From Cardiocondyla obscurior (Eukaryota; Arthropoda; Insecta; Hymenoptera; Formicidae), in assembly GCF_019399895.1 (NCBI RefSeq), contig NC_091872.1, positions 2,860,395 to 2,924,394 on the forward strand: a stretch of 64,000 nt of DNA. Direction: 5' to 3'. The notes under the pieces are model-generated. The model searched no databases. It had not been told where the DNA came from and saw only the letters and a program-made list of their open reading frames with translations. Below, in pieces: positions 35,566 to 47,800 of this stretch. The translations under genes and the position numbers were made by a program. How positions within the stretch are numbered: the first letter of the stretch is position 1; every line of letters starts with the position of its first letter.

Positions 35566-37500
35566 ATGCGTGTTATTATTGCAGCTCTGGCATGCGTGCT
35601 TCTGCAAACGGGTAAGGCCACTTGTCGAACGCAATTTTTGCATGCATCATCGTCGCCCGAGACGCGATCGTTCTATCGATAGCGCCTTATTCATACGAAT
35701 CCGGAGATATTTCCTTTTGCCGTTCATGGACACACGGCAGCGTGGAGCTTCTAGCCTCCACTTGGCAAATTACAATTTAACGTTTATGCGTTGTTTTAGT
35801 TGCGGCCCAGCGTACGCCGACTATATCTTACATATCGCAGGAACAAATAAAGGATATCGGGGAAACGGTGGAACTACACTGCTCCGTTCAATACGCACAG
35901 GAGTATCCTGTTCTGTGGATAAAGGTTAACAAGGAGAGCGTGCACGAGCAGGTCGCACTTTCTACCGGCACTGCCTTGATTATCAGAGACAGTAGATTCG
36001 CCCTCAGATACGATACGGCGTCTACTACTTATATCTTACAAGTAAAATTTTCCTGGATTAAGTACTTAATTTAACGAAACTTATAACCTCAATATATTGT
36101 TTTTTCTATGTATCGATAATATGAGATTAATATGCCTGCGTTTACAGATTAAAGATATACAAGAAACGGATGCTGGATTCTATCAGTGTAGAATACAAAT
36201 ATCTGTGAACAATCTGATCAGCGCAGAGGTGGAATTACAAGTTCGTAGACCACCGATAATCAGCGACAACTCAACTCAGTCCCTAGTAATTAGCGAGGGG
36301 CAACACGTTCAGTTGGAATGCTACGCCAATGGCTTTCCACCGCCAAGAATATCATGGCGTAGAGAAAACAATGCTATTTTACCTACAGGAGGATCGATCT
36401 ATCGGTACGACGATTAAAATAAATTATCACCGTCATTAAATATTTTGTATTTAACGTTTTATGCGTTACGAAATTTTGCAGAGGTAACATGCTGAAAATC
36501 TCGTCTATACGAAAGGATGACCGTGGAACGTATTACTGCATTGCTGAGAATGGCGTTGGACGCGGCGCCAGACGTAACATTAACGTAGAAGTCGAATTCT
36601 CACCAGTAATCACAGCTCCTAGGCCACGACTTGGGCAAGCTTTGCAATACGACATGGATTTGGAGTGCCACGTGGAAGCATATCCTCCGCCAGCTATCCT
36701 CTGGCTCAAAGATGACATACAGTTGTCGAACAATCAACATTATAAGATATCGCAATTTGCAACCGCGGATGAATATACTGATACCACGCTTCGAGTTATT
36801 ACTATAGAGAAGCGACAATATGGAGAATACGTATGTCGCGCAGCCAACAAACTTGGCACTGCTGAAACTAAAGTCGAACTTTTCGGTAAGGCAACGAGAA
36901 CAACCATTATGCATTTTTGTGCATTTTTGTGTAGCTGTAGATAACGCTGGAACCTAGCTGGGACAGTTAATTATATCGAATATAAATTTTTTTTTATTAA
37001 TACGTTGACTGTGCATGACAATGGTGACATTATCGTGTTATGTCAGCTATAAATTTCAATCTTTAATTTTGTGTAATGTATATTTCTTTACGATTTTGAT
37101 TATAATTAGCATAAGTAAATAGTTCAATTTAAATCTTCCGACCTTTTATCTCGTATATCTTTTTTTTAGTTAGTTAATTTTTATTTTCGTAGTTAGCATG
37201 TGTTAGATTTGTTCCCTCTTTTGTTTGCACAGAAACCATTATCCCAGTTTGCCCGCCAGCTTGTGGTCAAGCTCATTATGGAACTGGTGTAGTTCCCATT
37301 TCTTCTGGACCTTTGGTAGTTCTAATTGTATTAATTTCAATGGCAATGAGGTAAGTCATGTTTCATACATTTTTTTGCTGTAATGGTAATTTACATATCA
37401 GTTCTAATATCTGACTGTTGATCCCAAGCGAATTCTTATATTAATCTTTATGCACGACGTGTGTTTTGACATTTACAGAAATTTCTACGCCAAATATTAA
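35566..37500 (+). CDS. Lac: Lachesin (GPI-anchored immunoglobulin-domain adhesion protein)
   Basis: Lachesin is a cell-surface adhesion protein of neurons and of septate junctions. Exons: 35566-35611, 35800-36041, 36148-36404, 36482-36885, 37233-37350 and 37479-37500; total 1089 bases, 362 residues, normal for the family. Signal peptide MRVIIAALACVLLQTGVAAQ. Three Ig domains follow. Domain 1 has ELHCSVQYA and DAGFYQCRI. Domain 2 begins after RRPPIISDNSTQS with LECYANGFPPPRISWRREN and DRGTYYCIAENG. Domain 3 has RPRLGQALQYDMDLECHVEA and ADEYTDTTLRVITIEKRQYG. The tail ETIIPVCPPACGQAHYGTG is followed by a hydrophobic stretch (SGPLVVLIVLISMAM) ending RNFYAKY*. This fits a GPI-anchor signal. A polyadenylation signal AATAAA lies at 37811-37816. 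Identification is secure. Confidence 0.95.
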
Positions 37501-38940
37501 CTATCCAGGCCTTCAATGGGCAGCGGCAAGTCGATGCGATTTTTTAAAGTGGCTCTACGCATTCATCGGCTTTATTGCTGTCGCGATAACATTGTAAAAC
37601 CAAAACCTACACTTTAAGGGCCTTAATTACTGTTTTTACTAACTTACTTTCTATATTTGTACCATGCAGTTATTTTTATAGTTATTTACAACAAGACCAA
37701 TTTATCATTAGTGAAAAACGTGCATATCGTGACACATCGCACTGTACCCAGTGCAGTTGTTGATAGAAATTTAGTAAGATTATTTACATATTCGGTATTC
37801 CCATTTTTAGAATAAACTTTTATATGTTACGGGCAAAGTACAGTGAAAAGCGTCGGTATTGCCCACTACATATATATATATTTATATGTATATGTATGTA
37901 TGTATTTAAAATGCGGTTTTTATATTGGGTTTTTTTTATATTCAATTTATACTTGTTTTCTATCTATTTTTTTATTGATCTTTTTTTCTTCGATACGTCT
38001 AGCAACGTCGCTCAATTTTCACATCGAAATTTTAACTTTATTTAAATAATATTAAACGTAACGAAGGATGCAGTACGATAAAATATATATATGAAAAAAA
38101 AAAATACAGGGCATGGCACGATCTTATGAATTTATCACGCTGATATGATACTTGTTGACGTTTTAATTATTAATTAGAAAGACGCTATGATCGATTTGAT
38201 GCTAGAAATATTGTAAAACATTCCTTTTCTTCTTTCACTTAATAAAGGAAGAAGGAAAAAAAAAGACGCTTCGATACGTCAAGTGGATCGCGGCCTAAGT
38301 AATTCATGTACTCTTACGAACATAGACGCCAACGATATACAAATGTTGGAAAGATGCAACCTAACATTTATAATGACACACGATGTTATATAATGTAGCA
38401 CATAGCATAATGAAAAATCTCTTAATTTCGATACAACCGAGAAGTGACAAAAGTAATAATGTTACGAAGCATATTATAACATTATTTTACTTATAGTTAT
38501 TAGTAATTGCAAATCGACAATACGGATTCGTAGATTTATCTAACTGACCCATTAACGAAACAATTCGGAACGTCATGAACAAAGAAAACAATGTTGATGT
38601 TAGTGCCTTGTTCGTGATACAAAAAAAAAAAAAAAAAAAAAACGTAATTTATGTTAGAAGTGAAATTATAAATGTGTATAATGTAGGCAGAACACGAAAC
38701 ATATTACGCGTGCATACATAATTTGTACGTATGTAACATACCACGTTATACATTTTATCGAGCATACATTTTTAACTTGCTACACATTTATAATTGCAAA
38801 TTTTCTTTAACAACGCGTACAACGTAGACGTCGCACAGCTTGATAAAAATAAAGGCTAAGAGAGATAGAAAGCAGAAAACCTTAACGAAAAGAATCTCAA
38901 TAAGTTTTTTTTATATACTCTACAAGTTTTCAATTTTATA
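37501..38940 (+). other. Lachesin 3' untranslated region / downstream AT-rich DNA
   Basis: No coding frame of interest. AATAAA signals occur at 37811 and further on, so Lachesin may have a long 3' UTR. A poly-A run lies at about 38619-38641. Confidence 0.4.
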
Positions 38941-38979
38941 CTTGGTAATATTGTAATTTGTATTTGAAACTCGATGCTA

Positions 38980-40475
38980 CGATACTCGTAATATTTATAA
39001 TAACTGTAGTATTTACATGTTGTAAACAATAATGTATTTGTCCGTTATGTCGTGGCTATAATATCAGTGGCAGTTTTATACGGACATTCGTTTATACTAC
39101 GATATAGCATTTTATTACTTAAAACTCCGTACATTTACATATTCAGCCAAATTTATATCTATGAAAAAAAAAAAGTAAGCAATAAAATCTTTTAAGAAGA
39201 AAGCTGGAATTTAGTACTTTTCTTACCCGCTCATGAACATTTTATAACTTGAAAAGTTTATGAAACTTTACAACGGCATTGCAGTCTTACAAATCGTCAT
39301 CGTAGCACAATGTTGCAGAGATGATATAAAAAGCGCGTGAATAAAAACAAGATTACAATAGTATCGATTTGTGGATCATTAAAAATGAAATAAAAAATGA
39401 CAATGTTTTTTTTTTATTTTTTTTTTTTTCCTGTGTAAAGTACATTCGATTTTTTATTAACCTTTTCGCTCCGATGCTCTTAACGTGATAAAGTGTGACC
39501 GCGAAGCAGAATGTGTCGCTGATAAATTAACATTAATGTTAACATGCGAAGTGCGTACAATGCACAATTGTCTTTTTTTTTTATCTCTAATTTGCAATAA
39601 AATTTATTAGATTAATTTAAAATTATTATAAAATAACATAATTAATATCAAAATATCGGGATTATTTTTCCAAGACCGAATGCGTACGTTTTTCGAAGCG
39701 AAAGAGTTAACATCGAATGTTTCACGGTACATACACGTATGTACATTTAACGATTAAACGTTTTTCGCCGAGATTGTCTCGCCGCGTATTCATAAGTAAC
39801 CAACGATGGCATGTGCTTCGATTTCTGAACGAGATGCAAGGTGAATGGACCGTTCAACGTCACGGGCTCAAAGTAGGTCGCTGGATAGACGACGCTGGTT
39901 CGCAAATTGCCTTGTCCCTTTTACTGGCATCAGCCACGGCGGTATAGTTCAATGAAAAACCGGGACTCGATCAATATCTACCCCGATAAGCACATTAATA
40001 GCAAGTTGCAGCGTGCATGAATATCGAATCTTGGCTGTAATAATTTTTCATCGAGTCACCGGACCCTATATCGGGTTCGCATCTAAAAAGAAAACGATCG
40101 AAAAGAAGAAAGAACACGAATGAAAAGAGAACAGGGGGGGAAAAAAAAAGGGGAGATAGCCGTATGAACGGGAAGCGGAAGCAACCCAAGTTGCTACTGC
40201 TCAATGGAAGAGTTCTGTTTCTACGAGCGGATACGAATGGGTATGCTGCCCATTGAAAATTGCACGAGCATTCGCATTGCGTATGCGCGACTTCGACGTT
40301 TCTCTTTACTCAGCAAAATGATATTCGAGCCCCGAGCCTCTTCGATATTCTACGCGAGGAAAATTTATAACGATAACGAAAAGAATCGCTATTATAATCT
40401 TATCACGAAGCCTTTCAATTTCTATTTTAACAAAGTGTATAAATACCAGATATCCCAGAAAAAGATAAACGGGTT
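38980..40475. repeat. Tandem duplication, copy A (lacks the dehydrogenase gene)
   Basis: Diverged copy of DNA that flanks the dehydrogenase gene. Its first part (about 38.98-39.25 kb) matches 40.70-40.91 kb. Shared landmarks include ATATCAGTGGCA and CATTTTATTACT. The rest (about 39.25-40.475 kb) matches parts of 42.92-44.85 kb. Landmarks there include AAGGTGAATGGACCGTTCAA, AAACCGGGACTCGATCAATA, AAGTTGCTACTGCTCAATG and GCATTCGCATTGCGTATGCG. The two matching parts meet at AACTTGAAAA near 39.25 kb, the same bases that close the dehydrogenase reading frame at 40.9 kb. No gene lies in copy A. Confidence 0.75.
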
Positions 40476-40899
40476 TCCTTATTTTATACAAAAAACATAT
40501 TTTTTTTTACAATAAAATACGAATAATATATAAATAGTTTTCGAATGATAAATTATATTATTTTGGTTTTTATGCTAATTATTATTAAATCGATCAAATA
40601 ACGTAATTTGTGAATTCTTCATTTATGTTAAGCGGATATTATCTTAAAAGAATTTTAATTTTAAAATTATTAACGATGATAATAAAGAACAAGAGTAAAC
40701 GGAAAACGGAATTGTATAAATGTTGTAAATAATATGCAAATAATATCAGTGGCAAACATTTTTTTTATAAGTACTGGTTTGTACTATACTATATATCGCA
40801 TTTTATTACTCAAAATCAAATAAATTTACTTATCCAGTCAAATATAAAATAAGCGATAACAAGCAAAGATAATCTTTTTATATGTACAGAAATGATATT

Positions 40900-42673
40900 T
40901 TAAAACTTGAAAATTGCTTTGCTTATTTCTCCTTTTTTCAATGCTTCAAGAGCTGTTTTATACTGCGACAAAGCAAATACTTTGATTCCTAATTTATTGT
41001 AATCGAGATATCCTTCAGATAACGACTGCACTAAAGCTATTCCTTTAGAAAAAGAATGCGGATTTATGCACACCCCGAAGATGCTCTGCTCCTTTTTGTA
41101 TATCTGCGCAATAATGATAATTTTTAGTAAGAATACATCGAAACCTTATAATTCTTAACCATAAGAAATATTCACCTGAAACGGTTCGATCGTTAGTTTT
41201 GCCGATGGATTAGCAACACCAAATATACACAAACGACCACCGCAACCTAGCAAAGACATGGCCATCTCCATAGCCGGAGCACTACCGCTGCAATCTATAG
41301 CTAAATCAAACTCCTCTTTTAGTTCCGTCGGACTTTTAACCTTGTAACCGAGACCTATTTGCATACAAAATTATGCCGTTAAAAAGACAGTTTTTTTTTT
41401 TTTTCTCTCAAATTTTTAATATTACTTCTATTACCAAGATTGGAAGCAAGATTTTTTCGCTTCTCGTGCAGTTCGCTGATAGTGACGGTCTTTCTCAGAC
41501 CGTGCAAATGAAGTAGACTGGACCATAATAAGCCTATGATACCGGCGCCCATTACAAGAACTCTACTTCCTACATGTACAGGATTAACTATATCCCAGCC
41601 ATGAGCCATGCACGACAACGGCTCAGTTAGCGCTGCCTCTCGCATATCAATTTCATCTGGGATCGAGTATACCTATGATAAATAGTAACGATATAATGCA
41701 AACATGATTACGGTTACAACTCGAGCAACAAATAAAACGAAATATAAAACGGTTCAAACAGAACCATATTAATCAGCTTTCAGAAATTTAACTAGCGAAA
41801 AGCTACTTATTGTCTTTTACGACGTGAAAATTATTAATCCTCAAATAATTTTGACGAAGGAAGTACCAGCTTACTTAAAAAAAAAAAACAAAAATGCGTT
41901 ATTATACTTTGTGAAATATTTTGTACGTATCACGAACCTGTGATTCTGGCACAATCGCGTGCGTAGCCCAGCCACCGTTTCTAAAAATTCCTATGCAATT
42001 ATTTATACCACCGCCTACACAAAAATGATAATTTGCATTGTGACAGTGATCGCATTTATTGCATCCAGCGTTAGGATCGATAGCGACCCGTTGACCGACC
42101 TTAAAAATGGTCACTTCCGATCCGAGTTCATCGATAGTGCCTACAAACTCGTGTCCAGGTATTACAGGTCCATCTTTTTTACATGGAAAGCTTCCCTACA
42201 AAACGTACGTGTTATTTTAAGAAAATAGGGTGTACATGTATTCTGATGCACACATACGTATTTATGTGACGTACTTCATATATCAGACCACGATACGAGA
42301 CAATCAAACAAAGTTTTGACTTTTATCGCAAGCTATGTGATTTATTATAAAAAGCGATTTATACGCGGTCGCTTATTTATCGTAAAATGTTAATTAGCAC
42401 CGAAATAAAAGGCAAAGTATACATATTTATAGAATTGCAGCGAAATATGACTAGTTGGAATAAATATAAATTTTATATTTCTTTACATTTAGAATAATAT
42501 AGAGCGACATAATTTTTAGAGTGCTAACATACTTCTAGAATATGAAGATCCGTTCCACAAATTCCGGAATACGCGACCTTAACTCGGACTTCGTTTGCCG
42601 CTGGTTTCGGAAGGGAGCTTTCCTTTTTTAGAGTAAGTGATTTGGTTGACGAATCAAAGCTTAAATACTCCAT
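40900..42673 (-). CDS. Zinc-dependent polyol/threonine-type dehydrogenase (MDR family)
   Basis: Medium-chain dehydrogenase that oxidises a secondary alcohol such as a sugar alcohol with NAD(P). Exons in order: 42673-42533, 42195-41938, 41672-41435, 41354-41176 and 41103-40900; 1020 bases, 339 residues, normal length. Start chosen at MEYLSFDSS; an upstream in-frame ATG (MPRCRIN...) would add about 30 residues. Catalytic zinc ligands: Cys in GICGTDLHI and His-Glu in PGHEFVG. The structural zinc lobe has four Cys, in AGCNKCDHCHNANYHFC. The Rossmann motif reads VLVMGAGIIGLL. Substrate cannot be told from sequence; relatives are annotated as sorbitol, arabinitol/altritol or threonine dehydrogenases. 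The gene sits inside copy B of a diverged tandem duplication; copy A keeps only the last bases of the reading frame. Confidence 0.92.
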
Positions 42674-43405
42674 CGCGTGATTCCTATCCGTTTGAAGCGT
42701 CTTATTCGAAAACACTAGGAGCTTCACCCAGCAGCTTCTGATATTTATACGACATCGAGGCACAATCTTTAACCGATAACACTAATAACATCTTATCAAA
42801 ATTACGTAATTAAACCAGCACATTTAAAGACAAAGCGATAGTTGACGTGACAACTGTTATCCGAAGGTTAAAGAATATACGTATAAGTTTAGCAAATTAT
42901 AATTATCAAGTGCAAGATTAAATTATGGAAACTTACACCAAAGTTGCAATCTTACAAATTGTAATCTATAAGCGTAACAGGATTTTTAAGGAAATGAAAA
43001 CAAAATTGTAACAATATTAATTTGTAGAACATTAAAAAAAAAAAAAAATAATAAAAATAAAAGAAATATAAAATTTGTAAGAGGTTTGAGAGATTTGTAA
43101 GAGAGTTCGCTTTTTCAAGTGCACGTATTAACATAATTTTATTAAATGCAACAAAGATAATAAATAAATTTTTATAAGATGTTATTCTACATGCAAGAGA
43201 TGCGCGATATTCAATTAATCGCCACATTATGGGGAGAAGCTTTTTTTGGCCTTCGGATAATGACGCTGCCGAGGCGGAAAATTCATTCATGCACAGTATA
43301 TCAACTCGCTGTGAACGAATGTCCTTCGATTCATGAGAAATTTCGGGTCAACGGGACGGAGCTGGATAACGGGTTACACCGGGAAACCGGAAATGGGGTC
43401 GGCAA

Positions 43406-43452
43406 TGACGTCATCTAGCTCGAACTCCGTTTATTCAACCCCCGGGTATAAA
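43406..43452 (+). promoter_or_regulatory. Candidate core promoter: CRE palindrome plus TATA box
   Basis: A perfect cAMP-response element TGACGTCA (43406-43413) lies 33 bases upstream of TATAAA (43447-43452), which sits in the GC-rich context CCCGGGTATAAACTAGG. The spacing and orientation suit a plus-strand start near 43.48 kb. No plus-strand gene is recognised until the phosphatase at 48.97 kb, so the target is unknown. The CRE is palindromic and could also serve the minus-strand dehydrogenase about 0.75 kb away. Confidence 0.35.
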
Positions 43453-44496
43453 CTAGGCCACTGGAACAAGCTACCCCCTTTCTCCTACGCTGATTCTTTT
43501 TCAAAAGATCTCTCCCTCTGCTAAATGCGCTCCGAATTGCGTAATAGATTCTTTATAATAGCAGCGGATGTAATCAACGTCAGAAAATGTTAATTATAAT
43601 CTTAAAATCAACTATAAATATCTCAATAATCCAGTTCTGGATCATACACCAGACTTGATTTTATCAGGTATTACTGCCTTTGAAACAGGATTGTGTCGGT
43701 TTTTCTTTTTTTTTTTTTTTTTAATTTATTAAACCAATAGAATATGTACCGTAAATGTTTAATATCAGCATTAAAAAAAATTCGCTATATAATTTTTTAT
43801 TTTTTTTTCCACCCGAAAATCACTCGAGAGTCGAAAATTCAATTCGTCACTCCGTCGTGTTTTTTTTCTGTTAACGATACAAGATAAATGATCGAAGTTC
43901 CTACGACCGACGGATTGGCATTTACGCAAGCAACACAAGTAGTCGAATGATTCGATAAACACTGGTAAATATTTGTCTCATTTCATTTTTCCATTCCTCA
44001 AATGTCGGGCAAGAAAACGACGCGAGCGGATTGACGTCGGGGTTGATGTTTAATGTCGAATATTTCACGGTACACGTGCGGCCGAGATGTTTTTCGTGAA
44101 AATAGTCCTGTCGCGTTATTCATAAGGTGCCAATGGCGGTGCGTGCTTTGATTTCTGAACGAGCTACAAGGTGAATGGACCGTTCAACGTCACTGCTCTA
44201 AAGTAGGTCGCTGCGAACGGCTCTGGGTCGCATATCGCCTTGTCCCTTGCACTGCCATCAGCAGCGGCAGTACAGTTCATTGAAAAACCGGGACTCGATC
44301 AATATCTGCCCCGATAAGTGTGTATATATATATATATTATAATTTGCAGCACGCATGAGTGGCGAGTTTTGGTTTTTTTATACAGCGATTGCTTGTCGAG
44401 TCGTTGGAACCTGGAGACCTCGCGTTTGAGAGAAAAACGGTTAAGAAGATCACAGGGGAAAGAGAAAAGGAAGAGAGAGAAAAATAAAAAAGGAAA

Positions 44497-44508
<12 letters not shown>

Positions 44509-44527
<19 letters not shown>

Positions 44528-44528
44528 C
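44509..44528. repeat. (GA)n repeat
   Basis: About ten GA units at the end of a longer purine-rich stretch (44.44-44.53 kb). Copy A of the duplication also has a purine-rich stretch at the matching place (40.08-40.16 kb). Confidence 0.8.
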
Positions 44529-44849
44529 ATATGAACGAAAAGCGGAAGCAGCCAAGTTGCTACTGCTCAATGAAAGAGCTCAATCCCTACGAGCGAATGC
44601 GGAATGGATAGGCAGCCCATTGAGGGTTGCCACGGGCATTCGCATTGCGTATGCGCGACTTTGACGTTTCTCTTTATTCCAGCAAAACGTGGACATTCGG
44701 CTCTCGCGTGTGTGCCTTCGTTATTTTAGAAAATTCAGTCACGTCGTGGTGTCTGGAAGACTGTAAGTCATGTCAAGAGACCTCCCGAGTTACGTTTAAA
44801 TAAAATATACAAATACAGAACGTCCCAGAAGAGATTGAAGACTTTTCTC

Positions 44850-47800
44850 TCGGCTTTTCTGTATATTATAAGGGAGACTTAGAAAATTGCATCGTTTTAG
44901 AGCTAAATTAAATCTCCGTAATGCACTTCACTGCGGACGGATGTGACATTGATCGATTAAAGTAATTAAAAGATTTTATTTTCGCGTGTAACAGATGAAT
45001 TTGATTAGATGGCAGTGTTAAGAATAATTACGTTATCGCACCACATCGCACCGCAAGAATATTTACGAGCGCCGATATATTACGAGTGCCTTATCGATGT
45101 TAATAAAAATGTTAAAAATGCGAATTGAGATTAAGTTTAATTGATATTTGATTATTCCAGTAGAGCATATTAAAGTGTGCTTTAATTATCAATGCGCTCC
45201 CCGTTAGAAAAGGATCTTTTAATATTAAATTCAGCGTATATTCATTGTCAAATCTATGTCGTACACGTGTGCAAGATTAATATCATTATGATGTATGTAC
45301 GTGTATCACCTTTAGCGTATTCAATTCTAATTAATTTTGTTAATTCGAACCAAAAATAAATGCAAGAAACTGCTCCGTCTCGACCTCGGTCTCTCCTTCT
45401 CCTATCGGGTTGCGCGTGAAATTACGTATTTGCCAATTAATTGCAATAAAATGTAATAAAATTGAAGATTAATAGAACGAAAGGGCGTAGAAGTTTGCTG
45501 CGTGCGTATCGATTGGGGACGCTGTTCGCCAACGAGACTAGCCTACATTCTGTCTCCCTTCTTCACCCTCCTGAGTTACGAAGGCCGATTTATCTCCCTT
45601 CCCTCTGCACCCTCTCATCGACCTAGAAGTTCTCATTCAACGCTCCCTCCTCTTTGCTCTTACTTAACCTTGCCACCCTCTATCGCTCTCTTTTTGCTCC
45701 CTCTCCGCGTTCAATTACGTTTCGGCGGATGTTTGGAGGAAAATAGAAGTAACGAAAATACATCGAAGAGACAGGAAGGTGTTCGTAAATAACGCGGGAG
45801 AAGAGATTAAATATCGTACGGTCCGAGCGTATCAAACTGAGAAATGTCTGGCGCGTGTAATAAAAGAAATTAGCATTCTTAATCGCGGTCTCGTTTCCGG
45901 TAACGATCACTAACTAACGGCGCGGCAACATTTTTCGCTCAACGAAAACCGGACGATCGAACGGAGGGGACGAGAACGCTGGGCGACGTGACGCTGGAAT
46001 AGTGAATGGGGAAAAACGTTTTCCCTCCGCGGTCAAATATTCTCGAATGCTAATTAAAAAAAAAAAAAAAAAAATTTGCATGTATTATAACAATGATCGG
46101 CGTCTCGAGCGTGCGACGTTAAATCAATATCGCGCGACACTTCTTCGGGGTCTGGGTTCGCTCAAATAAAATAACAACGTCGGGCTCCAGCGTCAATATT
46201 CTTTCTCGGATCGTGTCGTCGCCGTTCATCGGGGGTGTCGTTGGGTGCCGCGGCGGTACGTACGAGGGGCGAGGCCACGTACCGCTACAGAGGGAAGGGT
46301 GGCTCGGTGAATCGTATCCGTGTCACGAATGCGCGCGTCTAGCTGCACACCATCCCCTCGCCCACCCCTTCGCGGTCAGCGCGAAAGAGGTGAATGCAGT
46401 TGGCCGTCATTTTGCAATCCGTTCAGACGCCATTCAGATGCGCTCGACGCGAGTCCGTTCCGACCTAGTCGCGCAATTTATCTGCGGAGCTGCGTGCCGT
46501 ATCTCGTCGTCCACCACGATGCCGACGTGCGCAGGGTGATGCTGCCGAGCGCGACAATACTTTAACGAGACTTGACAGACCCAGCTCGAAGGGAGAATAA
46601 GGACCTTCTCGTTCGCCTCCGCAAAGGTATATGATCAATGCAGCTGCGGGAGCATGTGCGTCCCCGATACCCGAAAAAAAAAAAAACGTTACCGCGCACT
46701 AAAGCATCGCGTAAAGTCGCACATGCACCGCGTTGTATCTTGATTATTGCACGGCTATCGGCTTCCCGACACTTTTTCCCGACCGAGTCATGCGATTCAC
46801 GTGTAAAGATTCGATTCGCGACGAGACCGCAACCTCGAATGAAAATTATATCAATAGCGTTATACTCTTCTCGCATACAACTGTATATAAGAACGTGCAT
46901 AGCTGTTTATTGAACGAAAGAGATTCCCGTTTTTCATTCAGAAAAAGCCAAACTGTACTCCCTATTTCAATTGCATATATAAATTATAAATTTAAACATT
47001 AATTAATGTACGTTCGATACATTTTCATGTATCGATGTGGAAATTTTTTTACGTCCAGAAAATTTCTTTTTTCGACCACTAAGAGAATTGATAAGGAGCA
47101 CGAGTCTCCGATTGTACGTAGACGAGTTTCCCTATTCTCGACCAATTCGTTGGAACGTAATTTTACGCAGATGCGTGTATCCCTAGGCGCAAGTGCGTGA
47201 GCTCTACCGAAATTTGTAAGCTTCCTGCGGAAGGATGAATGAGGGCCAGTTAGTAATGCGAGGGCTGCTCTGGCATTCGCGTAAGCTTTTCCGTTGCTCA
47301 GAAATACACCATCGTGTGCCAAGTTACTCGATCCTCGCGTACAGATTCTTTTCTTTCTGCGGACGCGTCTCATTCGTAACGCGAATCACGAACGCGTGCA
47401 ATTTTAGGTGATAATTTAATTTTTTTTTTTTTTCGTCCTCTGACTAAGCGGCGAAGAATACCTCGATCGTTTTCCATTTTTCGACAAATCGTAGAATTTA
47501 TTCCCTGCTTTCCACCGGCGGTTTATTCACGTTGACGTAAAGTTCGAGCCGGAGATTCATTTTCCGTGTGCTTATTGATTTTTAAGCCGTTAACAACAAT
47601 GATCAACGATAATTGCCGTTATCGTACTATAACTGGTAAGTAAACGATGCTGAAATTGGTTTTTTTTTTTTTTTTGAGTATACTAGAAATGTAGGAAAGA
47701 GTATAGGAAAAGAAATAAAAACAAGAAAAACTAAAAAAGAAGCAAAAGAGAACCGTCGAAGTAATATTAAAAAATGGAAAATTATATCGTTTAATTTAAT

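Larger units (their letters stand above)
40700..44850. repeat. Tandem duplication, copy B (contains the dehydrogenase gene)
   Basis: Counterpart of copy A at 38.98-40.475 kb. The flanks at 40.70-40.91 and 42.92-44.85 kb are homologous to copy A in the same order and orientation. The best-preserved part is 44.06-44.71 kb against 39.72-40.35 kb. The 42.9-43.05 kb segment (GCAATCTTACAAATTGTAAT) matches 39.28 kb (GCAGTCTTACAAATCGTCAT). Part of the 43.1-44.0 kb stretch has no clear match in copy A. Confidence 0.7.

Noticed and set aside
46213..46565. Plus-strand frames of 108 and 81 codons
   Set aside because: GC-rich chance frames overlapping each other; no recognisable motif.
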